The notes under the pieces are model-generated. The model searched no databases, was not told the DNA's origin, and saw only the letters and a program-made list of their open reading frames with translations. A DNA stretch of 64,000 bases from NCBI GenBank assembly GCA_947496705.1, contig CANMDW010000024.1, positions 1 through 64,000 of the forward strand, written 5' to 3'. This DNA is from an uncultured Aquimarina sp. (GTDB lineage: Bacteria > Bacteroidota > Bacteroidia > Flavobacteriales > Flavobacteriaceae). Positions 33,011-42,505 of this stretch are shown in pieces (position 1 is the first letter of the stretch; each line of letters opens with the position of its first letter). The position numbers and the translations under genes were made by a program.

Positions 33011-33916
33011 ATGAGTTTGGATTCACCATTAGACGGCCTAGGAAAACTAACCAAAACTCCAATTACATATTATGGAGGAAAACAAGCTTTGACCAAAGTC
33101 ATTCTTTCTTTAATCCCAGAACATAATTTGTATTGCGAACCTTTTGTGGGAGGAGGAGCAGTATTCTTTGCAAAGGAACCTAGTGCTGCAGAAGTGATTA
33201 ATGACCTCAATGGTAATGTGGTCAACTTTTACCAGGTATGTAAACAAGAGTTTCCGAAACTTAATAAGCTAATCCAAGCCACACCTCATAGTCGAAAGTT
33301 ACATACCGAAGCTGCAGAGATACTTAGAAGTGATAAGGAAAAGGATAAAGTAAAAAGAGCCTGGGCTTTTTGGGTACAAACCAATATGAGTTTTTCTTCC
33401 CGGATTTTTGGAGGCTATGCTTATGAGCGAAAAAGTAATGGTATATCTAAAACAATCTTCAATAAGAAACAGGCATTTACCAAAGAGATTTGTGATCGTT
33501 TGGACTTAGTAGATATCGAATGTAATGATGCATTAAAAGTTATTGAGAGCAGGGATACGCCTGAAAGCTTCTTCTATATTGATCCCCCTTACTTTAATTC
33601 TGATATGGGGCATTATAAAGGGTATACAGAACAAAACTTTATCGACTTGTTGAAACTATTAAGTGGCATCAAAGGTAAATTTCTATTGAGTAGTTACCCA
33701 TCGGATATTTTAGAACAGTACGCAAAGAAAAACAAGTGGTTTCAACATTCCCTAGAAAAAAGGATAGCCGTTACTAAACAGACGAAAAAGAAAAAAACAG
33801 AAGTTCTTACAGCAAATTATGATATCCAAAAGAAAGTATCAAACCTATCTGGTATTTCGGATTTAGAAAGAATTAGGATAAGATCAAGGGCCTTAAAACT
33901 ACGTTTACAAAATTAG
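33011..33916 (+). CDS. DNA adenine methyltransferase, D12 (Dam) class
   Basis: The 301-residue protein has TPITYYGGKQALTKVILSLI and YCEPFVGGGAVFFAKEP (SAM-binding motif I region) and the catalytic DPPY (FFYIDPPYF, about residue 193-196). This is the Dam-like N6-adenine methylase class. No restriction enzyme is adjacent, so it is probably an orphan methylase of the mobile element that protects or regulates its DNA. Confidence 0.9.
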   Translation: MSLDSPLDGLGKLTKTPITYYGGKQALTKVILSLIPEHNLYCEPFVGGGAVFFAKEPSAAEVINDLNGNVVNFYQVCKQEFPKLNKLIQATPHSRKLHTEAAEILRSDKEKDKVKRAWAFWVQTNMSFSSRIFGGYAYERKSNGISKTIFNKKQAFTKEICDRLDLVDIECNDALKVIESRDTPESFFYIDPPYFNSDMGHYKGYTEQNFIDLLKLLSGIKGKFLLSSYPSDILEQYAKKNKWFQHSLEKRIAVTKQTKKKKTEVLTANYDIQKKVSNLSGISDLERIRIRSRALKLRLQN

Positions 33917-33981
33917 TTCTCATCCAGAACAAAACAGAACGATCCCGAAACTGACATAGCTGCAGATGGTAGTATTGTTAT

Positions 33982-35220
33982 ATGAAAAAACAGGCTATTT
34001 CATTTGAGAATTACAATCAAGAGATTAATCGTATAAATGTCACACAACTCCCTGAAATTTTACAAGAAGGTCATCAATTTCTTATGGATGCCAGGGACTT
34101 TTATCAAAGTGAACCTATTATAAAAGAAACCATCGATATATACCTTGATAAATTGAATGCTCACTTACCTGAAGGGAACCCTATTGATACTTTAAATGGT
34201 ATTTCAGTAATCGAAATTGACTTTATAAAACGATTTCTTGATATGCATAAAACCATACAGTTCAGAGATGATTTGAAACGCTATATTTTTGATCTTCAAA
34301 AAGCAATTTCAAAAAAGGAAATTCGTAAAGATTCTCCATTAGCAGATCATCTAATGCAAATCCAAGAGAAATTAATTGTACAGCACAACAATCTTATTTT
34401 AAAAGAGGAAGTCAAAATCATTATTAATAGAAAATGGTTGCGACAACTTAGAACCCTTCTCAAAAACTCATCCGAATCAAATGATACAAATCCAGAATTA
34501 GGAAACGTACTTACCGATACCAATTTGCAAAACTCTTCTTCTCTATTCTTACCTATCAATGACCAAAATAGTTTGATTAGTAAAAATACTTTTAGACTCA
34601 ATGGAGCTTTGGGAAAACTACTAGGTGATTTAGAAAGATATGAACTAGCCATAACTATCGAAGGAGACCAGGGTGGAGGAAAAACAAGATTTACATATCA
34701 ATTGGCAGATGCCTTTGCGGACATTGGAAATCGCATAGCTATTTTTTCTTTGGAGATTGGAAGCCGATCTGATTTGATCACACGTATGAAAGAAGAATAT
34801 CTGCTGCCGGTAAATCAAAATAGTATATTCATTACTGATCAGCTTCCGGAAGGGTATAAAAGTATTTCCAAAGCGGCTAAAGGTTTTGATGTCATCATTA
34901 TTGATAGTTGGAACAAAACAGGATTACCATCCCAAGATTTTGATCGATTACGGAAACAACACCCCAATACCATTTTTATTGTCATTTTTCAACGTACTAC
35001 CCAAAAAACCATACGGGGTGGTACGGCTCCACTTTTTGATGCCGGGGTTAATATTGAGGTAGTTAAGGTTAATGATACTTTTAAGAATAATTATGCTGTG
35101 ACAACTAAGAATAGATATGGGATTACAGGGGTTAAGTATAATATTTTCAATAAAAACATCATAGGAACTGCAGAGGATATTTCAGAATCAACTGTAGAAA
35201 ACTCAAAAATAGAAGTGTGA
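33982..35220 (+). CDS. RadA/DnaB-like RecA-fold ATPase
   Basis: The 412-residue protein has a helical N-terminus and a C-terminal ATPase. The Walker A is EGDQGGGKTRFTYQLADAF (near residue 230), Walker B is FDVIIIDSWNKTG, and RGGTAPLFDAGVNIEV plus TTKNRYGITGVKY follow. The last two blocks resemble RadA and replicative helicases. It is likely a replication or recombination ATPase of the element. A packaging ATPase is less likely given these motifs. It overlaps the next gene at TGATG. Confidence 0.65.
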   Translation: MKKQAISFENYNQEINRINVTQLPEILQEGHQFLMDARDFYQSEPIIKETIDIYLDKLNAHLPEGNPIDTLNGISVIEIDFIKRFLDMHKTIQFRDDLKRYIFDLQKAISKKEIRKDSPLADHLMQIQEKLIVQHNNLILKEEVKIIINRKWLRQLRTLLKNSSESNDTNPELGNVLTDTNLQNSSSLFLPINDQNSLISKNTFRLNGALGKLLGDLERYELAITIEGDQGGGKTRFTYQLADAFADIGNRIAIFSLEIGSRSDLITRMKEEYLLPVNQNSIFITDQLPEGYKSISKAAKGFDVIIIDSWNKTGLPSQDFDRLRKQHPNTIFIVIFQRTTQKTIRGGTAPLFDAGVNIEVVKVNDTFKNNYAVTTKNRYGITGVKYNIFNKNIIGTAEDISESTVENSKIEV

Positions 35221-35879
35221 TGTATTATATAAACCTTTTAAAAATGATCTGGAAATTACTACCCATAGTGTTAGTTATCGCTTTGGGAATTCTTTTTTTA
35301 TCCAGGAGAAAAGAACGGCAGAAAGTAAATGATTATAAAGAAATCCAAAATACACAATTCCAGAAGATAGAAAAATGGAAGGATGCAGCAGGTAAAAGCA
35401 GAGCCAGAGCAGAAATTGCCGAGATCAATGCCAGGAATGTAAAATTAGTAATGAATGAAGAGCTCCGGCAGATGCTCAAGAAAGAAGTGGGTAATCTAAG
35501 GCGTAACCTGATGAGTTATTCTGCAGTAAAATCATCAACACAAGGTAAATTTAATACTAAAGGAAAAGATACCGTATATATAGTCAATGAACTAAAATCC
35601 TTATCTGCCAAGAAATTCGTTATCAATAACCCTGATCTTGCATTTGAAGGGGTGTATATTCCAGAATTAGATACCCTTATGGCCAACTATAAAATCACCC
35701 ATAATTTCGATATTTATTATTACTACAAAAAACCTGGTAAATCCCCCTGGAACCTGTTTCGAAGAAAACGTGTCGTGGCAGAGATCAAATTTCATAACCA
35801 TGGATCTCAGGCTGATAGTTTGTTTACTATTGTTTTGGAAAGGAAGTGGGGGTTGCTTGGGAGAGTTTTTGGGAAATAA
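35220..35879 (+). CDS. Membrane-anchored coiled-coil protein
   Basis: ATG 35220 overlaps the ATPase stop (TGATG). The ~219-residue product has a transmembrane helix (LLPIVLVIALGILFLS), a coiled coil (residues ~30-90, KSRARAEIAEINARNVKLV) and a beta-rich end. Phages and mobile elements of Bacteroidota often carry such proteins near lysis or replication genes. No firm family. Confidence 0.5.
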   Translation: MYYINLLKMIWKLLPIVLVIALGILFLSRRKERQKVNDYKEIQNTQFQKIEKWKDAAGKSRARAEIAEINARNVKLVMNEELRQMLKKEVGNLRRNLMSYSAVKSSTQGKFNTKGKDTVYIVNELKSLSAKKFVINNPDLAFEGVYIPELDTLMANYKITHNFDIYYYYKKPGKSPWNLFRRKRVVAEIKFHNHGSQADSLFTIVLERKWGLLGRVFGK

Positions 35880-35962
35880 AACATATCTATTGAAAATACT
35901 CGCATTAAAAATTTTAGTTATTTTAGAGGTATAATACCTCCTTTTGATCTAACTAAAATTAT

Positions 35963-38395
35963 ATGCAACAACTTTTCCTTGACCTTTTTTTGGCTAAGCA
36001 TGAAGCCGAATTGTCAGAAATTCTTGACAAGAATCCTGATATTTTTAATGATGAAAATTGGAAACCTTTAGGAGGCAATCCAAATAATTATGGTATTATA
36101 GAAAATCAACAATCTTCTCCAATTGCAGCTTTGATTGAGAAAATCACCAACTCAATTGATGCTATCCTTATGAAGAAGTGTTATGAAATGGGGGTTGATC
36201 CAAAATCAACAGAAGCTCCTCAAACAATGGATGAGGCTGTAGAAATGTTTTACCTGAATAGAAATTGGGATCTCCAATCTAACAGGCGTAAGCAAGCAGA
36301 AGAAATCCAGATAATTGCTGATGGTCCGACCAGTGAAACAGCTGTTATTATCTATGACAATGGAGAGGGTCAGCCTCCCGAAAAATTTGAAGATACTTTT
36401 TTATCCTTGGTAACCGGAAACAAAAATGAAATTCCATTTGTTCAAGGCAAATATAATATGGGAGGAAGTGGAGCTATAGTTTTTTGTGGAAAAAACGGAT
36501 ATCAATTAATAGGTTCAAAGAGACATGATAAAACTGGAGATTTTGGTTTTACATTAGTACGGCAACATCCACTTACAAAGGAAGAAAAAAAAATTAAAAA
36601 AAATACTTGGTATGAATATCTAACAATTGATGGAAAAATACCTTCCTTTCCTATTGATGAGTTAGATCTGAAACTTCATAATAGAAAATTTACTTCAGGA
36701 ACTATCATCAAATTATACTCCTATCAATTTGCGAAACGTTATGGATTTGCACAAGAGTTGAATCAACAGTTGACAGAGTTCCTTTTCGAACCTGCCTTAC
36801 CAATTTTAACAAAGGATACCAAGGAAAGGTATCCTAATAATAAGGTTCTAGAGACAGATCTTTTTGGTTTGAAAAGACGTTTAGAAAAAGAGGAAAGTGA
36901 TTATTTACAAAAAACTTTTGTAGAGGAATATGAAGATGATCTTTTCTTTGGATCAAAATTAATTGTAACCGGATATATTTTTGCCAATAAAGTTAAAAAC
37001 TATAGTGTAACCGAATCCAAAAAACATATCAGAGAACGATATTTTAAAAACAATATGTCTGTATTGTTCTCTATGAATGGACAGGTACACGGTCATTATA
37101 CAACAGAGTTTATAACACAGTCTTTAAAGTTTAGCTTACTTAAAAACCACTTACTCATACACGTTGATTGTACCCATTTAGATTATGATTTTAGAAAGAG
37201 GTTATTTATGGCATCAAGAGATCGATTAAAAGGGGGTGGCGAAACAAAAGCTTTAAGAGGGTTTTTGGCTAAACAGTTGAGTAAAAAAGGAAGTATTCTT
37301 TATGAATTAAATCAAGAACGAAAAAATTCGATTTCGTTTGAATCTGGTAGCACTACAGAATTACTCAAATCTTTTACTAAAGATATTGGTATGGCTCCCG
37401 ACTTGATGAGGTTATTGAGTCAAACGTTTAAACTAGACTTTAAGGATAATACCAAAAAAAAGAAGAACCCTAAAGAGAAAAAAAATCAACAAGAAAAAGA
37501 AGAAGCAACTTTCTCTCCAAAACGTTTTCCTAGTTTTTTTAATCTTAAAGGAAAAGGTACTAAAAGCGCAATTAGTCTTCCCTTAAATGGAGAAAACCAA
37601 ATCCAATTCGCCACTGATGTTGAAGATAATTATTTTCATAGAACAGATGATCCGGGTGAATTAGAAGTAGCATTGGTATCTCATAAATCTAGCGAAACTA
37701 AAGGTGGAGATAGGGAAGGAACAAAAACTGAAATAAGCGAAGTGTTGAATGTGCATAAAAGTAGCCCTCATAATGGAACTATTAGAATAAATGTGAATAC
37801 TGAAGGAAAAGAGGTTTCTGTAGGTGATGAAATAGAGATTAAAGTATCTCTTAATGGAAGTGGCCCTTCGTTTGAAGAAATACTTATAGTTCGCTTGGCT
37901 GAACCTAAACAGAAGAAAGAGAAAGTTCCTAAAAAAGAAGAAGATTTTGAAAACCCGGGATTACCAGAGTTTCAATTGGTTTATAAGGAAGAAAAAGAAG
38001 GATTTCTCTCTTGGGAGAAGGCCAACGAATCACTTCCATCTGAAATGAATGCAGAAATGGTTATGTATCCATTGGCAGAGGGGGAACAACTTGAAAAAAT
38101 ATTCATTAATATGGATAGCAATGTGCTCACTCGATTTAAATCGAAAGACAAAAACATCAATGACAAACAAAAAGAAGCTAGAGAAACAAAATACATTTCA
38201 TCTGTATACTTTCATACCCTATTTTTATATACCATTACCAAAAACAGGAAGTTTGCTCTTGTAAAGAAAACAGAGGATGGGACTGAAGAAACCATAGATA
38301 CCTCAGAGTACCTACAGGATATTTTTGATAGTTATTATACTGAGTTTATTATTAACTTTGGTGATAAAGACCTGATTGAAAGCTTGGGAGAATAA
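35963..38395 (+). CDS. Large GHKL (Hsp90/MutL-type) ATPase
   Basis: The 810-residue protein has the GHKL ATP site in its first 200 residues: IAALIEKITNSIDAILMKK (N box with Asn), AVIIYDNGEGQPP (DxGxG), and NMGGSGAIVFCGKNGYQLIG (the GxxG lid). A lysine-rich linker (KDNTKKKKNPKEKKNQQEK) and a C-terminal beta domain follow. The family name is not known to me. Similar ATPases occur in defence islands, and this one sits beside the phosphorothioation operon, so a defence role is an inference. Confidence 0.65.
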   Translation: MQQLFLDLFLAKHEAELSEILDKNPDIFNDENWKPLGGNPNNYGIIENQQSSPIAALIEKITNSIDAILMKKCYEMGVDPKSTEAPQTMDEAVEMFYLNRNWDLQSNRRKQAEEIQIIADGPTSETAVIIYDNGEGQPPEKFEDTFLSLVTGNKNEIPFVQGKYNMGGSGAIVFCGKNGYQLIGSKRHDKTGDFGFTLVRQHPLTKEEKKIKKNTWYEYLTIDGKIPSFPIDELDLKLHNRKFTSGTIIKLYSYQFAKRYGFAQELNQQLTEFLFEPALPILTKDTKERYPNNKVLETDLFGLKRRLEKEESDYLQKTFVEEYEDDLFFGSKLIVTGYIFANKVKNYSVTESKKHIRERYFKNNMSVLFSMNGQVHGHYTTEFITQSLKFSLLKNHLLIHVDCTHLDYDFRKRLFMASRDRLKGGGETKALRGFLAKQLSKKGSILYELNQERKNSISFESGSTTELLKSFTKDIGMAPDLMRLLSQTFKLDFKDNTKKKKNPKEKKNQQEKEEATFSPKRFPSFFNLKGKGTKSAISLPLNGENQIQFATDVEDNYFHRTDDPGELEVALVSHKSSETKGGDREGTKTEISEVLNVHKSSPHNGTIRINVNTEGKEVSVGDEIEIKVSLNGSGPSFEEILIVRLAEPKQKKEKVPKKEEDFENPGLPEFQLVYKEEKEGFLSWEKANESLPSEMNAEMVMYPLAEGEQLEKIFINMDSNVLTRFKSKDKNINDKQKEARETKYISSVYFHTLFLYTITKNRKFALVKKTEDGTEETIDTSEYLQDIFDSYYTEFIINFGDKDLIESLGE

Positions 38396-38405
38396 AATTA
38401 CTTTT

Positions 38406-38564
38406 ATGGAAATAGACAAAAACAAATACCTAAACAGTAAAGAAACTATGAAAGCACTTAAGGTTTCATCCTGTGACTTAATGAATCTAAGAATTGCAGG
38501 AAAACTAAAATTTATCAAAAAAGGGAATGCTTATTTCTATGAAAAGGAACTGATGAATAAATAA
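38406..38564 (+). CDS. Small excisionase-type HTH protein
   Basis: ATG 38406 gives 52 residues (MEIDKNKYLNSKETMKALKV, ending YFYEKELMNK) with a MerR/excisionase helix-turn-helix. It starts ten bases after the GHKL stop and is probably its co-transcribed regulator. Confidence 0.65.
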   Translation: MEIDKNKYLNSKETMKALKVSSCDLMNLRIAGKLKFIKKGNAYFYEKELMNK

Positions 38565-38595
38565 AGTTTCAATAATATAAAACATATTTGTTTAT

Positions 38596-38720
38596 TACAT
38601 TTGTATAAAAGATTGCACTTCCATACAAAAGAAGTGCAACTAAAGAGAGATAATCTGAAGTTTTTCTATAAGCTTACATACAAAATAAATTAGTAACTCT
38701 TTTGGATTATCTCCTTTCCC
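38596..38720 (+). ncRNA. Possible structured RNA between GHKL and Ssp genes
   Basis: A perfect -7 box TACATTTG (38596-38603) is followed by a perfect hairpin TTGCACTTC/GAAGTGCAA (38613-38621 and 38631-38639). A longer-range stem GAGATAATC/GATTATCTC then closes about 45 bases and ends near 38710. No open frame fits. It may be a small RNA or a long leader or terminator structure; no T-run is seen at the 3' end. Confidence 0.4.
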
Positions 38721-38883
38721 AAGACAAATATACATACTCTCATTTTATTCTTCTCTGGAGTTATTAACAAATAGTCTTATTTCTTTTTAAACTGGGTACG
38801 ACTTAAAACACTGATAACAAACAAGTTAAAATTGTTAATAACTTTTATAGAGAACTATAGACGGGAGTTATTATTTAAAGAAA
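38721..38883. other. AT-rich gap downstream of the Ssp operon
   Basis: No gene is visible. The inverted pair AGTTAAAAT...GTTAATAACTTT near 38820-38850 is a weak terminator candidate for the leftward operon. Confidence 0.25.
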
Positions 38884-39753
38884 CTATAATTTATAAATTG
38901 AATGTTGTTTTAAATCTCTTCTAATTTTGGCAATTTTATTTACCAGATTATTTTCTCCACCTAAATCTGAAAGCAAATCAAAACTCTCCAATAAATCACA
39001 AATTCCTTTATATCTTCTTCTTTTGCCAAAAAAGAATTCCTTTGTTTTCTGAAAGTTCTCGAATTTATAGCTTTCTAGTTCACTTTTAAGAACATATAAG
39101 TGTTTTCTCAAATCCTTATCTCTATCTCTGAGCAATTTCTGAGGCAATTGATAGTTTTGTAATTTTTTAATTAATTCGGAAGCTTGAGATGCATATTGAG
39201 CAAATAATTTACTTAAAAGCTCATCTAATTCATTCTTCTTAAAATCATCATCTAATCTATACAACAACAATAATAAATCTGCTGTATCTTCTATATAACC
39301 TATTTGTTGTCTTTTGTAAAAAGAAGAAAATTCTTCTCTAGCAGGAAAATCGTCAGTATGAAAAAAAAGTTTTGTAGGTTCACAACGACTCTTGTATAGA
39401 CAAAGAACCGAAGAAAAAAACTCGCCATTATTTTTAAAATATTTTGATAATTCTTTTACTTTAGAAAAAATATCTTCTCCTAAATCTTCAATTATATCAT
39501 TATCTGATACTTGATATCCTCTAAATAGATTTATCTTTTGGTCAATTATTTTTCTTTGTTTAGCATTTTCATCTTTGCTTAAGGTTTGATCCAAATAGAG
39601 TCTTTTGTACACATTTGCGTTTACTTCTTTAAATACACATTCACAAATTAAAATATCAAGATGTTTAAGCCTCTTTAAGAGAACTTCGTCCTCATCAATG
39701 TGTATTAGGTTAATTATTGAACAAGCATCCAAAACACAAGTTATAGCACTCAT
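38884..39753 (-). CDS. PIN-like nuclease candidate, last gene of Ssp operon (SspH position)
   Basis: The 289-residue protein starts with ITCVLDACSIINLIHIDED, the beta1-Asp pattern of PIN-domain nucleases. An acidic pair follows (FKEVNAN, then FFHTDDFPAREEF), suggesting the usual four acidic metal ligands. The rest is helical. It overlaps the preceding ATPase gene by four bases. In the SspBCD-SspFGH layout it would be the third partner gene, damaging DNA that lacks phosphorothioate marks. The PIN call is by eye. Confidence 0.5.
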   Translation of the reverse strand: MSAITCVLDACSIINLIHIDEDEVLLKRLKHLDILICECVFKEVNANVYKRLYLDQTLSKDENAKQRKIIDQKINLFRGYQVSDNDIIEDLGEDIFSKVKELSKYFKNNGEFFSSVLCLYKSRCEPTKLFFHTDDFPAREEFSSFYKRQQIGYIEDTADLLLLLYRLDDDFKKNELDELLSKLFAQYASQASELIKKLQNYQLPQKLLRDRDKDLRKHLYVLKSELESYKFENFQKTKEFFFGKRRRYKGICDLLESFDLLSDLGGENNLVNKIAKIRRDLKQHSIYKL

Positions 39754-40856
39754 ACTTTATCCCATATAATTTCGGATTCATTTTCTTTTAAATAGTCTAA
39801 ATTTATTGGGCATTTTTCTTCCATATCCGCTAATTCTAACAATAAGGAAAATGCATCATTAAATTCTCTAAGGGAAGAGTTTTCTAATTTTGGCAATAAA
39901 TATTCAACTACTCCTTCATCAAAAGGATAATAATCTGTTGTCTCTGTTTCACCATCTCTAAATGCTATTAATAGCTCTTTTAAATAAACCTCAAGATCTT
40001 CTGTGGACGGGAGGCTAAAGTTATTTGCTTCTTTAATTCTAGACCTTACAGAATTATATAAATATTCTCCTAAATCATCGAACCCCATTAAAGCAGATTG
40101 AGTAAGATTAATAAATATCAATAAGTTATTAGGAGTATTATCCATAATCTCTCTCAAAAAATTATTCGTTTTGTCGACATTTGAGCTACTTAAAACTGCT
40201 ATATCTTCAAATTCATCAATCCATAAAATAACACAAGAATACACTTTTTTTTCAGCTGTTAAACAACTAAAAAAACCAGAAATAAACTTCGTATAGTCAC
40301 TATCTCCATTTATTTTTCTTAGGATACCAAATTGAGTTAGTTTCTTTAATTCTGTATTCGATATATTGCCATATAAGTATTTTTTCAAATCATTTTCATT
40401 TACGCTTGAATTGAATATAGCTTTTAATACATTTTGGATTTGAATGCTATCTCCTAAGGCATCTATAAACTGATTGACTTCTAAACCACTATCCTTAAAC
40501 TCCTGTCGAATTTTAGGAATGTCTATTTTATCTACAATACTAATATATATGCTCTGTACTGGTTCTTTTCCTTTTGGTAAAGGAATTACAATTGAATATG
40601 GTTTAGCTAGCTCTCCTCTTAACTCATCTAAAACTGATTCTTTATTAAAATATCTAGCGGAATGTGTTTTTCCACTTCCATATTCTCCCCAATTAAGAAC
40701 TAAACTAGAGTTAGGTAATTTAATGGCCCTTTTTATACGCTTTTCAAGTTTAGACTTTATATCGGGGAAACCTGCCCACACTATTTCTTCTGCACTAGTA
40801 GCAGGAGTTAATCTAAAAGGATTTGCTTTGAGTTTAAAAGTCTCTTGAAAGCTCAT
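39750..40856 (-). CDS. AAA ATPase of the Ssp effector module (SspG position)
   Basis: The 368-residue protein has Walker A NWGEYGSGKTHSARYF (near residue 60) and Walker B SCVILWIDEFEDIAVL, with a sensor-like NNLLIFINLT. This is an ORC/Cdc6- or STAND-like AAA ATPase. It lies between the ~547-residue unknown and the PIN-like gene, with six bases and four bases of spacing or overlap, so the three are one unit. Assignment as an SspG-type gene rests on order only. Confidence 0.55.
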   Translation of the reverse strand: MSFQETFKLKANPFRLTPATSAEEIVWAGFPDIKSKLEKRIKRAIKLPNSSLVLNWGEYGSGKTHSARYFNKESVLDELRGELAKPYSIVIPLPKGKEPVQSIYISIVDKIDIPKIRQEFKDSGLEVNQFIDALGDSIQIQNVLKAIFNSSVNENDLKKYLYGNISNTELKKLTQFGILRKINGDSDYTKFISGFFSCLTAEKKVYSCVILWIDEFEDIAVLSSSNVDKTNNFLREIMDNTPNNLLIFINLTQSALMGFDDLGEYLYNSVRSRIKEANNFSLPSTEDLEVYLKELLIAFRDGETETTDYYPFDEGVVEYLLPKLENSSLREFNDAFSLLLELADMEEKCPINLDYLKENESEIIWDKV

Positions 40857-40861
40857 AATTA

Positions 40862-42505
40862 TTATTTTTTTTGAATGTAACCGTCGTTATACTGTTTCTG
40901 AAACTTATATATAAAATTTATATTTTTTTCACTGTCTAAATAATCTTCTATATACTTGTGATCTACTCTGATATCATCAAAGAGATATAACAAAAATTTC
41001 GTATACTTAATAGCAGGGGATGCTGTCACCCTATTAGGTGCTAAAGTTTTGAAATGATAAAAACATTCGTTCAAATAAACTAAAATTTTTTCATTTATCT
41101 CTTCTTTATCTATTTTAACTCCTGAAGGTTCTTTTTTATCGTAATAAACATCATCAAAAATATGTACATAAAATAATTTTAAAAAGTTTTGAGAATCAAA
41201 AACCCAATTAGTGTTTAAATCGTTCCAAAAACAAAAATTATGGAATAACCGAATACCATTCTGAGTAAGTTTAACATTTAACTTTTCGTCCATTTCAAGT
41301 ATTGCCAAATCATAAAGCCAATTTAATCGAGGCATAATTACATGTTCAAGATATGTTTTAGGCTCTTCCCATTTTTTTATCCTTCTTGAAACTTCCCTTA
41401 GCTCTCTATTAGTTTTAGCAGAATATAATTCTGAAGATTTCGCAATAATTTCTTCTAATCTATTCAAAACAGAATCTTGAAATTTACTATTAATAAAAAG
41501 ATAATTGCAATTATGATTTGTATAAATAACTTCTAATAACATAGTAATAAAGAAAAAATCTTTTAGTAATACTTGTTCTAAAAAAAACATTTTGTCAAAT
41601 CTATCTAATACAAAAGGGTTGGAGTTCGCACTTATTTTCTGCCTAATCACTTGATAAACTTTAAAGTCTTTTCCTCTTGAAAAAACGTTATTAAGCTCTG
41701 ATAAAAAACCAAGTTCTTTAGATAAATCTAAATAAGGTTTTGCTGAAATACCGGTTTTAGTTTGCTTAATTAGTCCTTTAGGGTTAGAGTATTTTTTTAA
41801 CGCTTCTTCGTATTCTAATGCAAAATCTTCAAACTTCCTATTAATATTTCTTCTAGAAATTTTATTTCTTTCTTCTAAGAAATTTGATAGTATTTTAAAA
41901 TACCCTAATCTTCTAACCTTAGTGCTAGTTGTCAAAATAGATAAGTGTCTTTCAGGAAGAGGTTCATTTTTGTAATAAGAAGACCAATAAAATTTTGGTA
42001 AAACAAAGCTGTTAGAAGTATTAAAATAATTAAGAATACTTTGATATATTTTGATTTTGTCCAAATATTTCTTCGAAATATCTAGTTGGAAACAATAGTT
42101 TTCATCTGTTTTGCAAAAATCTGTACCTAAACCATAATTTGTTGATAATGAATAATGCTTAAATAAATCTTCATACTCTTTTTTTAGTTCGAAAACGGTT
42201 CTAAATAATTCCAAACAAATAGAAAAGGGATTCTTTTTATATGAGTTCAAAGGATGGTCAGAGATAGTATTTCTGTCTCCTAAATATTCCGTTTTGGAGA
42301 TAAAAACCCGATCAAAGGTTTTAATTGAATTAACGAGTTCTTTTAATCTTTTATTTTCACTTAAATTTAAATTATAATCAACTGGTTCTCTATAAGTTAT
42401 TTCGAAAACTACTTCAAAGTTTGCAAATTCAAACAATATTCGATCACTTTGTAGAAAAGAAGAAAATCTACAATTTTGATTAAGATATTTAATAACCTGT
42501 AACAC
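40862..42505 (-). CDS. Unknown protein of the Ssp effector module (SspF position)
   Basis: I place the start at GTG 42505, which overlaps the previous stop (TAGTG); a TTG at 42517 is an in-frame alternative. The ~547-residue, aromatic- and charge-rich protein has no motif I recognise. It is soluble and mostly helical. Its fixed position right after the PAPS-reductase-like gene is the only evidence for an SspF-type role. Confidence 0.5.
   Translation of the reverse strand: MLQVIKYLNQNCRFSSFLQSDRILFEFANFEVVFEITYREPVDYNLNLSENKRLKELVNSIKTFDRVFISKTEYLGDRNTISDHPLNSYKKNPFSICLELFRTVFELKKEYEDLFKHYSLSTNYGLGTDFCKTDENYCFQLDISKKYLDKIKIYQSILNYFNTSNSFVLPKFYWSSYYKNEPLPERHLSILTTSTKVRRLGYFKILSNFLEERNKISRRNINRKFEDFALEYEEALKKYSNPKGLIKQTKTGISAKPYLDLSKELGFLSELNNVFSRGKDFKVYQVIRQKISANSNPFVLDRFDKMFFLEQVLLKDFFFITMLLEVIYTNHNCNYLFINSKFQDSVLNRLEEIIAKSSELYSAKTNRELREVSRRIKKWEEPKTYLEHVIMPRLNWLYDLAILEMDEKLNVKLTQNGIRLFHNFCFWNDLNTNWVFDSQNFLKLFYVHIFDDVYYDKKEPSGVKIDKEEINEKILVYLNECFYHFKTLAPNRVTASPAIKYTKFLLYLFDDIRVDHKYIEDYLDSEKNINFIYKFQKQYNDGYIQKK

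Noticed and set aside
33982..35220. Genome-packaging ATPase
   Set aside because: The GGTAPLFDAG and KNRYG blocks point to RadA/DnaB-type ATPases, not FtsK/A32-type packaging enzymes.
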